Assembly: GCA_002841195.1 (NCBI GenBank)
Contig: PHEO01000006.1
Location: 1 to 37,260 of the forward strand
Reading direction: 5' to 3'
Source of the DNA: Alphaproteobacteria bacterium HGW-Alphaproteobacteria-11
Lineage (GTDB): Bacteria; Pseudomonadota; Alphaproteobacteria; Parvibaculales; Parvibaculaceae
DNA: 37,260 nucleotides
Below the pieces are notes generated by a model that worked only from the letters and a program-made list of their open reading frames with translations, ran no database searches and was not told the DNA's origin. Of this stretch, positions 11,175 through 20,265 are shown in pieces. Both the position numbers and the translations under genes were made by a program. Every line of letters begins with the position of its first letter. Within the stretch, counting starts at the first letter, position 1.

Positions 11175-11858
11175 CTATTGAACCGTGGCGTCGCCCGGCG
11201 AGAGTTCGCGCAGCGCCTGTTCGGTGAGCGCGATCAGCATCTGGTTGCGGTCTTCCAGCGTCTTCGCCTCGAGCAAGGCCTGCTTCTCGCGCGGCCCGTA
11301 GGGGCTGATGGTGCAGAGCGAGTTGACCAGCGTTTCGTTCGACGACAGCTTGATGGCGCGCCAGTCGGCCTGAAGGCCATGCGTGTCGAGATATTCCTTC
11401 AGGATTTCGAGCAGCCGCTCGCGGGAGACCTCGTCCTGGCCGTGGCCGGGCGTCAGGTCGTCGGCGAAAGCGCCCCAGTCGATTTCGAATTGCCGGTAGG
11501 GCGTCATTGCCGGCAGTTCCCGCCCGAGGACGAAGCGGCAGATGCCGGTCAACGTGATGACGATGCGTCCGTCGCCGGTTTCGGCGAACGAGGTGATGCG
11601 GCCGGCGCAACCCGTGGTGCAGAGCGGCGGTTTGCGGCCGTCGATTTGCGAGGCGAGGATCGCCTCGTCGCCGTCGGGCTGCACCATGCCAATGATGCGC
11701 TCGCCGCGAATGGCATCGTCGATCATCTTCAGATAGCGCGGTTCGAAAATGTTGAGCGGCAATTGTCCACGCGGCAGCAGGATCGCGCCGGCAAGCGGAA
11801 AGACCGGGATCGTTCCGGGTAAGTCCGCCATCGTCCGGTATCGATCCGTGTACCCCAT
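11175..11858 (-). CDS. LON peptidase substrate-binding domain protein
   Basis: 227-residue stand-alone LON N-domain protein. The start IPVFPLAGAILLPRGQLPLNIFEPRYLKMI is the classical LON N-terminal signature, but there is no AAA+ or protease domain, so it is not Lon itself. Such proteins are common in alphaproteobacteria next to cnoX-like genes, and a role as an adaptor or substrate binder is inferred. It begins 7 bases after the stop of the CnoX-like gene, so the two are co-transcribed. M1 at 11858 has an AGGCCGG sequence before it; M10 (MADLPGT) is a possible alternative start. Confidence 0.88.
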   Translation of the reverse strand: MGYTDRYRTMADLPGTIPVFPLAGAILLPRGQLPLNIFEPRYLKMIDDAIRGERIIGMVQPDGDEAILASQIDGRKPPLCTTGCAGRITSFAETGDGRIVITLTGICRFVLGRELPAMTPYRQFEIDWGAFADDLTPGHGQDEVSRERLLEILKEYLDTHGLQADWRAIKLSSNETLVNSLCTISPYGPREKQALLEAKTLEDRNQMLIALTEQALRELSPGDATVQ

Positions 11859-11865
11859 ATCCGGC

Positions 11866-12771
11866 CTAGCTGAACAGGATGGAGGAAAGGCGGCGGCGTC
11901 CGCTCAACGTCGCCTCGTCTTTCGGTCCATAGGCTTCAAAAAACTCGACGAGGCGCTTGCGCGCCGCCTCTTCGTTCCAGTTGCGGTCGTATTCGACGAT
12001 GATCAGAAGTTCCTCCACCGCGCGTTCGCGTTCGCCGGCCGCGTTCAGCGCGAGCGCCAGGTCGAAGCGCGCCTGATGATCCTTCGGGTTCGTCTTGATG
12101 CGTTCGATGAGTTCGGAGACATCGCCGAGATCGGCGGCCTTTTCGGCCAGCGACAGCGCCGCCTCGGCGGCGGTGAAGGCCGGATCGTTTTTTCCGTCGG
12201 GCCGGACAAGCGCCAGCGTCTGGCGGGCGCGGTCGAGATCGCCGGCCTCGATGTAGCAGCGTGCGAGGCCCGCGACCGCCGCCGGGTGGCCGGGTTCTTC
12301 CTGCACGGCCTGCGCGAAACCTTGCGCGGCGCGGGAAAGATCGCGCGCCTCGAGCGCTTCCTCAGCCATTTCGATCAGCTGCTCGGCGGGCGAGGGCTCA
12401 AGGCCGCCGGCGAGACGCTCGATGAAGGCCTTGACCTGGCTCTCGGGCAGGGCCCCCATGAAGCCGTCCACGGGCTGGCCGTTCTTGAAGGCATAGACGG
12501 CGGGGATCGACTGGATGCGCAATTGCTGGGCGACGGCCGGGTGGTCGTCGATGTTCATCTTGACGAGCTTCACCGCGCCGCGCGCCGCCAGCACGGTCTT
12601 TTCGAGGACCGGCGTCAGCTGCTTGCAGGGCCCGCACCAGGGGGCCCAGAAATCGACAATCACCGGGACCGCCCGCGAGGCTTCCAGCACATCCTGCGCA
12701 AAGGTCTGGGTCGTGGTGTCGACGATCAGGCCTTCCGCGTCGGCGGCGCCTTGTCCGATGATCGGTTCCAT
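11866..12771 (-). CDS. cnoX: Thioredoxin-TPR chaperedoxin (CnoX/YbbN-like)
   Basis: 301-residue cytoplasmic protein with an N-terminal thioredoxin domain (about 20-125, active site WAPWCGPCKQ) and C-terminal TPR repeats (about 130-290, with GFAQAVQEEPGHPAAVAGLARCYIEAGDLDRA). This is the architecture of CnoX, which holds unfolded proteins under hypochlorous or oxidative stress. E. coli CnoX lacks the CxxC pair, whereas this one keeps CGPC, so thiol-disulfide activity is expected. The start MEPIIGQGAADAEG at 12771 is the first ATG before the domain; the open frame extends 29 codons upstream through Arg-rich junk. It is first in the minus-strand run. Confidence 0.92.
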   Translation of the reverse strand: MEPIIGQGAADAEGLIVDTTTQTFAQDVLEASRAVPVIVDFWAPWCGPCKQLTPVLEKTVLAARGAVKLVKMNIDDHPAVAQQLRIQSIPAVYAFKNGQPVDGFMGALPESQVKAFIERLAGGLEPSPAEQLIEMAEEALEARDLSRAAQGFAQAVQEEPGHPAAVAGLARCYIEAGDLDRARQTLALVRPDGKNDPAFTAAEAALSLAEKAADLGDVSELIERIKTNPKDHQARFDLALALNAAGERERAVEELLIIVEYDRNWNEEAARKRLVEFFEAYGPKDEATLSGRRRLSSILFS

Positions 12772-12947
12772 GTTTCTCGGCCTTCTTCTCCTGCTCCTTA
12801 AGATGGAGCGGCGGCGTTGCGAGACAATGGTGTAGCGCGGGGCGCGCGGGCGGCGCAAGAATTGGGAGAATTATTTGTGACGGCTCTGGCAAATGCCAAT
12901 CCGGGTCCTCACATAAGAGCCTCAACGGCAACACAGGGGGGATACCG

Positions 12948-13355
12948 ATGTCGGCTGCACTTTTCCGGATCGTTCTGGTGCTTTCGGGCGCCGCGGTGAT
13001 TTTTCTGGCGCTCAATGTGGCGCTGGCCGGTATTCCGACCATGGGCTGGCTCGGCGAGCGGCCCTTCCTCTCGGTCACTGACGAGGCGCAATATGCGCTG
13101 ATCGACAATCATGTACGGTTTTTCGGCGGGCTGTTCGCCGGGCTCGGCCTTCTTCTCTTCCTCGCCGCCACCGATCCGGTCAAATACCGGCAGGCGACGA
13201 TGCTGGTCTTCGGCGCCATTTTCGTTGGCGGGCTGGCGCGGTTCTCGGCGCCGGACATGTCGGTGGTCTTCGCCCCCGAAATCGTCAATTCGCTGGCGGC
13301 CGAGCTTGTGCTGATGCCGCTGCTGGCCTTCTGGCTGTCGCGGCTCAGCCGCTAG
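12948..13355 (+). CDS. DUF4345-like four-helix membrane protein
   Basis: 135-residue inner-membrane protein with about four hydrophobic helices. The NHVRFFGGLFAGLGLLLF segment and the overall layout fit the DUF4345 family, whose function is unknown. The ATG follows AGGGGGGATACC, a strong ribosome binding site. It is a single gene, divergent from the CnoX-like gene and convergent with the deacylase gene. Confidence 0.75.
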   Translation: MSAALFRIVLVLSGAAVIFLALNVALAGIPTMGWLGERPFLSVTDEAQYALIDNHVRFFGGLFAGLGLLLFLAATDPVKYRQATMLVFGAIFVGGLARFSAPDMSVVFAPEIVNSLAAELVLMPLLAFWLSRLSR

Positions 13356-13374
13356 AGTTTTGTTTTGTCGCGTT

Positions 13375-13929
13375 TCACCTGGAAACGCTCTGGCCGGCAG
13401 CCGCCACCAGATCGACGATCATCGGCCGATGGCCGGTGATCGTCAGGAACGCCAAGAAATCGTCGCGGGAAAGCGCCGTGGTGGCGGTGTTTTCGAGCGG
13501 GTGGTAGTTGAGCCGTTCATGCGCCAGCATCGGCGCATCAAGGACCACGGTGACGCGATGCTCATGGTCGTTGACCAGCGCAAAGGGCGTCACGGAGCCC
13601 GGACGGACGCTCAGCACCTCCCACATCAGCTCGGCATTGCCGAAGGAAAGCCGGGCGCTGCCCAGCGGTTTGGCAAGGCTGTTGAGCTTCAGCTCCCGCT
13701 CCTCCAGCGTCACGATCAGCCAGAGGCGGCCCTTCTTGTCCTTGAGGAAGAGGTTCTTGCAGAAGGCGCCGGTGCGCGCCGCTTCCGGCCATGAGGCGCG
13801 GTGGGTTTGCGCTTCCTCGACCGTGTGGAGGGCCGGATGGGTGCGGGTTTCATGCGCAATGTCCTGCCTTTCGAGCCAGTCGAGGAAGGCCGCGCTTGTC
13901 GTCAGTTTCGGGGTTGCATCGCCGGTCAT
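13375..13929 (-). CDS. YbaK/ProX-type prolyl-tRNA editing deacylase
   Basis: 184-residue free-standing aminoacyl-tRNA editing protein (YbaK/aaRS-associated domain). Family features include HPALHTVEEAQTHR, KNLFLKDKKGRLWLIV with the catalytic-site lysine, and GSVTPFALVNDHEHRVTVVLD. Length and motifs resemble ProX/PrdX proteins, which remove wrongly attached Ala from tRNA-Pro; which mischarged tRNA this one handles is inferred. The start MTGDATPKL at 13929 is chosen because CAGGAGCG precedes it. Confidence 0.88.
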   Translation of the reverse strand: MTGDATPKLTTSAAFLDWLERQDIAHETRTHPALHTVEEAQTHRASWPEAARTGAFCKNLFLKDKKGRLWLIVTLEERELKLNSLAKPLGSARLSFGNAELMWEVLSVRPGSVTPFALVNDHEHRVTVVLDAPMLAHERLNYHPLENTATTALSRDDFLAFLTITGHRPMIVDLVAAAGQSVSR

Positions 13930-13970
13930 CGCTCCTGATTGGCATGGATTTCCGGCGGAAAACAAGGGCC

Positions 13971-13999
13971 TTGCATTGGTTCTGGCGATAGGCCATAAA
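13971..13999 (+). promoter_or_regulatory. Putative sigma-70-type promoter of tRNA-Gly
   Basis: TTGCAT (13971-13976), 17-base spacer, CATAAA (13994-13999), about 50 bases before the tRNA. Spacing is ideal. The GC-rich stretch after the -10 box would suit a stringently controlled stable-RNA promoter. Confidence 0.45.
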
Positions 14000-14049
14000 A
14001 CCGCCCTCACAGGCGGCGGCTCGTTTTTCGGGCCCCGGCTGACCCGGAT

Positions 14050-14124
14050 GCGGGCGTAGCTCAGGGGTAGAGCACAACCTTGCCAAGGTTGGGGTCGTGA
14101 GTTCGAATCTCATCGCCCGCTCCA
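14050..14124 (+). tRNA. tRNA-Gly, anticodon GCC
   Basis: Complete cloverleaf of 75 bases with an encoded CCA end. Acceptor GCGGGCG (14050-14056) pairs with CGCCCGC (14114-14120). The D-arm is GCTC-AGGGGTA-GAGC, the anticodon loop is CTTGCCAAG, and the T-arm GTTCGAATC is standard. The GCC anticodon reads GGC/GGT, the main glycine codons of this GC-rich genome. Confidence 0.97.
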
Positions 14125-14132
14125 GATTTACG

Positions 14133-14155
14133 AAGCCGCCGCGAGGCGGCTTTTT
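14133..14155 (+). terminator. Rho-independent terminator of tRNA-Gly
   Basis: AAGCCGCC, loop GCGA, GGCGGCTT, then a T-run to 14155, starting 9 bases after the tRNA CCA end. Confidence 0.88.
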
Positions 14156-14191
14156 CTTTGGCTCGCGTTCGACAAGAGGGGGTTTCCACCG

Positions 14192-14689
14192 ATGATTTCC
14201 GGTTCCGCTGCCTGCCCTTGCGGCTCGGGTCTCACTTTTTCCGCCTGCTGCGAGCCGCATCTGACCGGCGCGAAGCTGCCGCCGACGTCCGAGGCCCTGA
14301 TGCGTTCGCGCTATGCGGCCTTCGCCACCGGCAATATCGACTATCTCGAAGAGACGCTGCTGCCCGGCACGCGCGAGGATTTCGACCGCAAGGGCGCCGC
14401 CGACTGGGCGGCGGCAAGCGATTGGACCGGCCTTGAAATCCGCCACACGCAGGGCGGCGGACCCGGCGAGGCGGAAGGTGTCGTCGAATTCGTCGCGCAT
14501 TACACGCAAGCCGGCGACAAACGGCTTCACCACGAGACCAGCAGCTTCCGCCGCCAGGACGGGCGCTGGTTCTATGTCGACGGCATCATGGGCGCGCGGC
14601 CGCGGCATGTCGAAAAGATCGGCCGCAACGATCCTTGTTCTTGCGGTTCGGGCAAGAAATACAAGAAGTGCTGCGGCATGGCCGCCTGA
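14192..14689 (+). CDS. YchJ-like protein with two SEC-C zinc motifs
   Basis: 165-residue protein of the YchJ/UPF0225 family. One SEC-C motif sits at each end: [13 protein letters not shown] near residue 8 and [13 protein letters not shown] at the C-terminus, each able to bind zinc. Between them is the NTF2-like middle domain ([40 protein letters not shown]). The molecular role is not established in the family. The ATG lies after AGAGGGGG and follows the tRNA terminator, so it needs its own promoter or read-through. Confidence 0.92.
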   Translation: MISGSAACPCGSGLTFSACCEPHLTGAKLPPTSEALMRSRYAAFATGNIDYLEETLLPGTREDFDRKGAADWAAASDWTGLEIRHTQGGGPGEAEGVVEFVAHYTQAGDKRLHHETSSFRRQDGRWFYVDGIMGARPRHVEKIGRNDPCSCGSGKKYKKCCGMAA

Positions 14690-14785
14690 ACCTCGCGGCT
14701 TCCACGGCCCGGCTATTCATGCTCCACTTTGGAAAACGAAATCGGGTCCGCAACAATGCAGGGCCGGGTATCAAGGGGGCGGGCG

Positions 14786-16261
14786 TTGGATTCTCATAAC
14801 CGTGCGGCGGATGACGAGCCCTTGCGCGTTCAGGTGCCGGGGCAGGCAAGCGCGCAGCTTCTGTCGGCGACGGGCGCCCATGCCGCCAACGGTCTCGGGC
14901 AATGGAGCTGGGCCGTTTTCGAATGGGCGCGCAATCCTTATGTCATCCTGATCACCATCTACATTTTCTCGCCCTACTTCTCGAACGTCGTGGTCGGCGA
15001 TCCGGTGCGCGGTCAGGCGATCTGGGGCAACATCAACGGCGTGGCCGGTTTCTTCATCGCCTGTCTCGGGCCGGTGCTGGGCGCCATCGCCGACACGGGC
15101 GGACGGCGCAAACCGTGGATCGCTTTTTTCGTCGCGCTGATGGTGCCGGCGATTTTCGCGCTGTGGTGGGCGATGCCGGGCGGCGAAGGGCTTTCGATCC
15201 TCACCATCGCGGTGCTGATCGTGCTGATCGCGGTCGCCTTCGAATTCTCCGCCGTCTTCCACAATTCGATGCTGCCGGCGGTCGCGCCGCATGAGCGCAT
15301 CGGCTTTCTGTCGGGCCTCGGCCTCGCGCTCGGCAATGCCGGGGCGCTGCTCATTCTCTGTTTCATGCTCTGGGCTTTTGTGCTGCCGGGCGTCGTCGGC
15401 TGGGGCTTCGTTCCGGAAGCGCCGCTTTTCGGCATCGATGCCGGCGCGCATGAGAACAGCCGCATCTCGGGGCCCATCGTTGCGGTCTGGATGTTCCTCT
15501 TCACGCTGCCGTTGCTGTTGTGGACGCCGGATGTTTCGGGTTCGGGTGTCCCGGTGGCGACGGCGATCCGGCGCGGCATCGGCTCGGTCGTCGGCACGGT
15601 GAAGAAGCTCCGGCACTATCGCAACATCGCGATCTATCTCGCGGCGCGCATGTTTTACAATGACGGCAAGACGGCGGTGCTGATTTTCGGCGGCGTCTAC
15701 GCGGCCGGCGTTTTCGGCTGGGACGTGCTGACGCTGACGGTCTATGGCATCGTGCTCTCGGTCTTCGCCGTTGCGGGCGGTTTTTTCGGCGGCTGGCTCG
15801 ACGACACGTTCGGTTCCAAGCGCGCCATCATCGTTTCAATCGGCGGCACCTGTGTCGGGCTGGTGCTTGCGATCTCGATGACGCCGACCGAGATGTTCTT
15901 CTTCATTCCGCACGACCCGGCAACCGCGCCGCCGGTCTGGAACCTGCCCTTCTTCGCGACGCTGCCGGAGCTGATGTATCTGATCGTCGTGCTCATCGTT
16001 GCCATCTGCATCACGGCGGCCTATGCCAACAGCCGCACCATGCTGGCGCGCATCGCGCCGGTGTCGAAGATGTCGGAATTTTTCGGCATCTACGCGCTGT
16101 CGGGCACCGCGACGGCCTTTCTCGGTCCGCTGCTTGTCGGCGTCGTGACGCATATGTTCCAGAGCCAGCGCATCGGCTTTGCCTCGATCCTCATTCTGCT
16201 CGGGCTCGGTCTTGCGGGCATGTTTTTCGTCAAGGAAGAACGCGCGGAGGCGGTCGATTGA
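14786..16261 (+). CDS. MFS transporter, Atg22/UMF1-like (copy A)
   Basis: About 491-residue inner-membrane protein with about 12 hydrophobic segments. It carries the WAVFEWARNPY start and the GxxADTGGRRKPW loop (ACLGPVLGAIADTGGRRKPWI) typical of Atg22-like MFS proteins, which in fungi are vacuolar amino-acid effluxers; the bacterial substrate is unknown. I favour the TTG at 14786 because AAGGGGG lies 6 bases upstream. An ATG at 14756 and a TTG at 14729 in the same frame have weaker sites. The stop overlaps the start of the next gene by four bases (TTGA), so the paralogs are translationally coupled and may act together or as a heterodimer. Confidence 0.88.
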   Translation: MDSHNRAADDEPLRVQVPGQASAQLLSATGAHAANGLGQWSWAVFEWARNPYVILITIYIFSPYFSNVVVGDPVRGQAIWGNINGVAGFFIACLGPVLGAIADTGGRRKPWIAFFVALMVPAIFALWWAMPGGEGLSILTIAVLIVLIAVAFEFSAVFHNSMLPAVAPHERIGFLSGLGLALGNAGALLILCFMLWAFVLPGVVGWGFVPEAPLFGIDAGAHENSRISGPIVAVWMFLFTLPLLLWTPDVSGSGVPVATAIRRGIGSVVGTVKKLRHYRNIAIYLAARMFYNDGKTAVLIFGGVYAAGVFGWDVLTLTVYGIVLSVFAVAGGFFGGWLDDTFGSKRAIIVSIGGTCVGLVLAISMTPTEMFFFIPHDPATAPPVWNLPFFATLPELMYLIVVLIVAICITAAYANSRTMLARIAPVSKMSEFFGIYALSGTATAFLGPLLVGVVTHMFQSQRIGFASILILLGLGLAGMFFVKEERAEAVD

Positions 16262-17694
16262 CCGCGGTGATCGAAGGCGCGGTGCCGGAGTTGCAGCCGC
16301 CGCACGATACGGGCGGGCGGGAGCCCGCCTCCAATGTCGCGCAGGGTGCCTGGGTTCTCTATGAATGGGCGAACCAGACTTATTTCTCGCTCATCACCAT
16401 CTTCCTGTTTCCGCCCTTCTTCACGCAGGTGCTGGCCGCCAATCCGATCGAAGGTCAGGCGCAATGGGGCTATGTGCAGGCGGTGGCCGGCATTTCGATT
16501 GCGTTGCTCAGCCCGCTGCTCGGCGCGATGGCCGATGCGGCGGGGCCGCGCAAACCCTGGATCGTCGTCACCACGCTCGTCTGCGCGGCAGGCTGTTTCG
16601 CGCTCTGGTTCGCCGTGCCGGGAACGCCGCTGCTGCCGGTGATGATCGCCCTTGTCGTCGCCGCCATCGGCATGGAATTCACGATCATCTTCGCCAACGC
16701 CATGCTGCCGACCATTGCGTCGGACCGGCGGATGGGGCTTTTGTCGGGCATCGGCATCGGCGTCGGCCAACTTGCCGCCATCGTCGCGCTGGTGCTGGTG
16801 CTGATCCTGCTGCAATTGCCGGGCGAGGTGGATGCGTCCTTCATTCCCGCTGAACCGATTTTCGGTCTGTCGAAGGAAGCGCATGAAACCGACCGCATCA
16901 TCGGACCGATCTCGGGTCTCTGGTTTGCCATCTTCATGCTGCCGCTGCTGCTGCTGGTGCCGGACCAGAAGAGCCGCGGCATCAGTCGCACACAGGCCGC
17001 GCGGGAAGGTCTCACGCGCCTCGTTGCGACGCTGCGCTCCGTCCGCCATTTCCGCAATGTCGCGCTCTATCTGTTCTCGCGCATGCTTTTCTATGACGGC
17101 ATGACGGCGATCTTCGTTTTCGGCGGCATTCTCGCCGCAGGAATTTTCGGCTGGGGCGCGATGGAGATGGCGGTCTACGGCATCTGGGTGACGCTCTTTG
17201 CCGCCTTCGGCGCATTCGTGGGCGGTTGGGTCGACCTCAAGATCGGCTCGAAGCGCACGCTGGTCTGGTCGCTTCTCGGCGTGATCGGAACGTTCCTCGT
17301 GCTGCTGTCCTTCGACCGGGACAAGATCTTTTATGTGATCGAGGTGCAGGTGGCGGCGGATGCGGGCGCCTTCACCACGCTGCCGCAGCAGCTCTTTCTG
17401 CTCACCGTCGGTTTCTTCGGGCTGTCGGTCGGACCGGTGATCGCATCGAGCCGCACCATGATGGCGCGGATCAGCCCCCGCGAAATGATGACGGAGTTCT
17501 TCGGCCTCTTCGCGCTGGTCGGCAAGGCGACCGCCTGGGTCGCGCCGCTCTTCATCGGCATCGTGACGACGATGACGCAGAACCAGCGCTTCGGGCTGAT
17601 GGTCGTGGTACCGTTGATCCTTGCCGGGCTGATCGGGCTTCTGTTTGTGAAAGAGGAGCGTTCGTCACCGCTCGCCGAAATTCACCGCCATTGA
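16258..17694 (+). CDS. MFS transporter, Atg22/UMF1-like (copy B)
   Basis: 478-residue paralog of the preceding gene. It shares WVLYEWANQTYFSLITIFLF, LLGAMADAAGPRKPWIVV, a RMLFYDGMTAIFVFGG helix and SSRTMMARISPREMMTEFFGLFAL near the C-terminus. Translation starts at the TTG 16258-16260, which overlaps the stop of copy A and has GGAGG nine bases upstream. About 12 membrane segments are visible. A tandem duplication that has diverged throughout is inferred. The transported substrate is unknown. Confidence 0.9.
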   Translation: MTAVIEGAVPELQPPHDTGGREPASNVAQGAWVLYEWANQTYFSLITIFLFPPFFTQVLAANPIEGQAQWGYVQAVAGISIALLSPLLGAMADAAGPRKPWIVVTTLVCAAGCFALWFAVPGTPLLPVMIALVVAAIGMEFTIIFANAMLPTIASDRRMGLLSGIGIGVGQLAAIVALVLVLILLQLPGEVDASFIPAEPIFGLSKEAHETDRIIGPISGLWFAIFMLPLLLLVPDQKSRGISRTQAAREGLTRLVATLRSVRHFRNVALYLFSRMLFYDGMTAIFVFGGILAAGIFGWGAMEMAVYGIWVTLFAAFGAFVGGWVDLKIGSKRTLVWSLLGVIGTFLVLLSFDRDKIFYVIEVQVAADAGAFTTLPQQLFLLTVGFFGLSVGPVIASSRTMMARISPREMMTEFFGLFALVGKATAWVAPLFIGIVTTMTQNQRFGLMVVVPLILAGLIGLLFVKEERSSPLAEIHRH

Positions 17695-17719
17695 GGTAAT
17701 GACGTTCATTCAGTAAAAT
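17691..17719 (+). promoter_or_regulatory. Putative promoter of the TylF-type methyltransferase gene
   Basis: TTGAGG (17691-17696), 17-base spacer, TAAAAT (17714-17719), placing a start near 17726 and a 38-base leader. The -35 box overlaps the stop codon of the upstream MFS gene. Confidence 0.4.
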
Positions 17720-17763
17720 GGCGGCACTTCGCGCCGCGCGAAATTCCGGGGACATGCACATAG

Positions 17764-18450
17764 ATGGCCAAGAAGAAATCCCTCAGCCAACGGCTGGTCC
17801 GAAGCTTCTATTACAAATACTTCGCCCGCAATATTCTCTTCGAGCTGCAGATGCGCGCCCGCGCGCAATCGGCCGACTATGCCGAGGCGCATATGGCGGA
17901 CGCGATTATCTTCGAAGATGCGATCAAAATGCTCAAATATTGCGTCAAGCAAGCGCCGGCGGGCGCCGTTCTCGAATTCGGTGTCGCGGATGGCGGCTCG
18001 ATCGCCGACATCGCTTCGGTCCATAACGGCATCGTGCACGGCTTCGACAGTTTCGAGGGCCTGCCGGAGGATTGGACCGGACATACCGAAACTGCCGGTA
18101 CTTTCGACCGCGGCGGCGCGCTGCCGAAAGTTCCGAAGAATGTCGAACTGCACAAGGGCTGGTTCAGCGACACGATTCCGGTCTGGAAGGCGGCGCATGC
18201 CGACAAGGTCGGTTTCCTGCATATGGATTGCGACATTTATTCGTCGACGCGCGACGTGCTGGCGCTGATGAAGGACCGGTTGCAGGTCGGCACCATCATC
18301 AAGTTCGACGAGTATTTCAACTATCCAGGCTGGCAGAGACACGAGTTTCGCGCCTGGAAGGAATTCGTCGAGGCGAACGGCGTCGAATACCGCTACATCG
18401 CCTTCACGTCGCTGCATGGACGTGTCGCGGTCGAGATCACGAAGATCTGA
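17764..18450 (+). CDS. TylF/MycF-type SAM-dependent methyltransferase
   Basis: 228-residue class I methyltransferase of the TylF family, whose named members O-methylate macrolide sugars. The SAM-binding strand is LEFGVADGGSIADIA (about residue 70). The acidic substrate/metal region is HMDCDIYSSTRDVL, followed by IIKFDEYFNYPGWQRHEFRAWKEF. In environmental bacteria such genes often act on cell-surface or secreted sugars, but here no glycosyltransferase or biosynthesis cluster is adjacent, so the substrate is unknown. It ends 10 bases before the convergent purH stop. Confidence 0.87.
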   Translation: MAKKKSLSQRLVRSFYYKYFARNILFELQMRARAQSADYAEAHMADAIIFEDAIKMLKYCVKQAPAGAVLEFGVADGGSIADIASVHNGIVHGFDSFEGLPEDWTGHTETAGTFDRGGALPKVPKNVELHKGWFSDTIPVWKAAHADKVGFLHMDCDIYSSTRDVLALMKDRLQVGTIIKFDEYFNYPGWQRHEFRAWKEFVEANGVEYRYIAFTSLHGRVAVEITKI

Positions 18451-18460
18451 ACGATCCGTC

Positions 18461-20074
18461 TCAGTGGCGGAAGTGACGCATCCCCGTCATCACCATGGCG
18501 AGGCCTTTTTCATCGGCCGCCGCAATCACTTCGTCGTCGCGCATCGAACCGCCGGGCTGGATCACCGCCGTCGCGCCGGCTTCCGCCGCCGACAGAAGCC
18601 CGTCGGCGAAGGGGAAGAAGGCGTCGGACGCCACCACCGAGCCGATGGTCGCCGGCGTCTTTTCGCCTGCGGCTTCGGCGGCGTCCTGCGCCTTGCGCGC
18701 CGCGATGCGGGCCGAGTCCACGCGGCTCATCTGGCCGGCGCCGATGCCGACGGTGGCGCCGTTCTTCACATAGATGATCGCGTTTGACTTCACGTGCTTG
18801 CAGACGCGGAAGGCGAATTTGAGATCGGCCATCTCCTGCGGTGACGGCGCGCGCTTCGTCACCACCTTCAGGTCGAGCGTATCGATGCGTCCGTTGTCGC
18901 GCGACTGCACCAGCATACCGCCCGCCACCGCCTTGAAGTTGAGGCCGGGCGTGCCGGCATCCGGCAGGCCGCCGGTGATCAGCAGACGCAGATTCTTTTT
19001 CGCGCCGATGATGCGGCGCGCATCCTCGTCGGCATCGGGCGCGATGATGACTTCGGTGAAGATGCGGGCAATCTCTTCGGCCGTCTCGCCGTCGAGCGGT
19101 CGGTTCGAGGCGATGATGCCGCCAAAGGCCGACACGGGATCGCAGGCCAGCGCCTTGCGGTAGGCGTCGGCCAGCGTCTCGCCCGTCGCGACGCCGCAAG
19201 GGTTTGCGTGCTTGATGATGGCGATGGCGGGGGCGAGGCCCGCGTCGAATTCGGCGACGAGTTCGAAGGCGGCGTCGGTGTCGTTGATGTTGTTGTAGGA
19301 CAATTCCTTGCCCTGCAACTGGCGCGCGTTCGAGACGCCGGGCCGGATCTCGCCGGTCACATAGAAGCTCGCCACCTGATGCGGGTTTTCGCCGTAGCGC
19401 AGCGTCTGTTTCAGCGACCCGCCAAAGGCGCGGAAGTCGGGCGCGGTTTCGCCCAGCGCATCGGCAAACCAGTTCGAGATCGCCGCGTCATAGGCCGCCG
19501 TGCGCGCATAGGCCTTCTGCGCGAGGCGCGAACGCAGCGCGAGGCTCGTTCCGCCTTTTGCGCCGATTTCCTCGATCACGGCGGCATAGTCGGCGGCATC
19601 GACGACAACGCCGACATAGGCGTGGTTCTTCGCCGCGGCGCGGATCATCGCCGGGCCGCCGATGTCGATATTCTCGATGCAGTCGTCATAGGCCGCGCCC
19701 TTCGCCACCGTCGCCTCGAAGGGATAGAGATTGACCACCAGCAGGTCGATGCCGCCGATCCCGTGTTCCTTCATCGCGGCGGCATGGGCCGCGTCGTCGC
19801 GCACCGCCAGCAATCCGCCATGCACTTTCGGATGCAGCGTCTTCACGCGCCCGTCCATCATTTCGGGAAAGCCCGTCAGGTCCGCCACGTCCTTCACCGG
19901 CAGCGCCGCATCCTTGATCGCCTTTGCGGTGCCGCCGGTCGAGACCAGTTCGACGCCCGCCCCGTGCAGCGCCCGGGCGAATTCGACGAGGCCGGTCTTG
20001 TCGGAAACCGAGAGCACGGCGCGGCGGACGCGCTGGATGTCGGCGGCCTTGGGGTGGGGTTTGGCGGTGGTCAT
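18461..20074 (-). CDS. purH: Bifunctional AICAR transformylase / IMP cyclohydrolase
   Basis: 537-residue enzyme of the last two purine steps: AICAR + 10-formyl-THF to FAICAR, then IMP. The N-terminal cyclohydrolase (MGS-like) domain carries [12 protein letters not shown] (Lys26), STGGTAKAI and [13 protein letters not shown]. The transformylase domain carries LRYGENPHQ (about 226), [17 protein letters not shown] and the catalytic Lys288-His289 in [11 protein letters not shown]. The C-terminus is the standard MRHFRH. The start [24 protein letters not shown] at 20074 is chosen from conservation; the frame extends upstream without support and the ribosome binding site is weak. No ZTP-riboswitch-like motif is visible in its leader. 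Confidence 0.97.
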   Translation of the reverse strand: MTTAKPHPKAADIQRVRRAVLSVSDKTGLVEFARALHGAGVELVSTGGTAKAIKDAALPVKDVADLTGFPEMMDGRVKTLHPKVHGGLLAVRDDAAHAAAMKEHGIGGIDLLVVNLYPFEATVAKGAAYDDCIENIDIGGPAMIRAAAKNHAYVGVVVDAADYAAVIEEIGAKGGTSLALRSRLAQKAYARTAAYDAAISNWFADALGETAPDFRAFGGSLKQTLRYGENPHQVASFYVTGEIRPGVSNARQLQGKELSYNNINDTDAAFELVAEFDAGLAPAIAIIKHANPCGVATGETLADAYRKALACDPVSAFGGIIASNRPLDGETAEEIARIFTEVIIAPDADEDARRIIGAKKNLRLLITGGLPDAGTPGLNFKAVAGGMLVQSRDNGRIDTLDLKVVTKRAPSPQEMADLKFAFRVCKHVKSNAIIYVKNGATVGIGAGQMSRVDSARIAARKAQDAAEAAGEKTPATIGSVVASDAFFPFADGLLSAAEAGATAVIQPGGSMRDDEVIAAADEKGLAMVMTGMRHFRH

Positions 20075-20168
20075 GGGGTGCGGTTCCGGTTCGGGCGGGG
20101 ATGGCCGGGGCGATAGCATGAAACGAGGCCCCGCGCCAAGGCGATCGACGGGCGCCGCCCACAAATTG

Positions 20169-20208
20169 GCCCCTGTGTTATTACCTCAAAGGTCATCGAA
20201 ACAGGGGC
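20169..20208. repeat. Nested inverted repeats between purH and thioesterase starts
   Basis: Outer arms GCCCCTGT (20169-20176) and ACAGGGGC (20201-20208) enclose a second hairpin, ACCT-CAA-AGGT (20183-20193). It sits in the divergent promoter region and could be an operator or a folded 5' leader on either strand. Confidence 0.5.
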
Positions 20209-20265
20209 ATGAAGCGGCTAGGCTCGGCGGCATTCCCGTTATTCACCAGCGAAAGAGCCCTGTCC

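Noticed and set aside
20075-20230. ZTP-type riboswitch upstream of purH.
   Set aside because: The conserved pseudoknot and loop sequences of that class are not visible; only simple inverted repeats are present.
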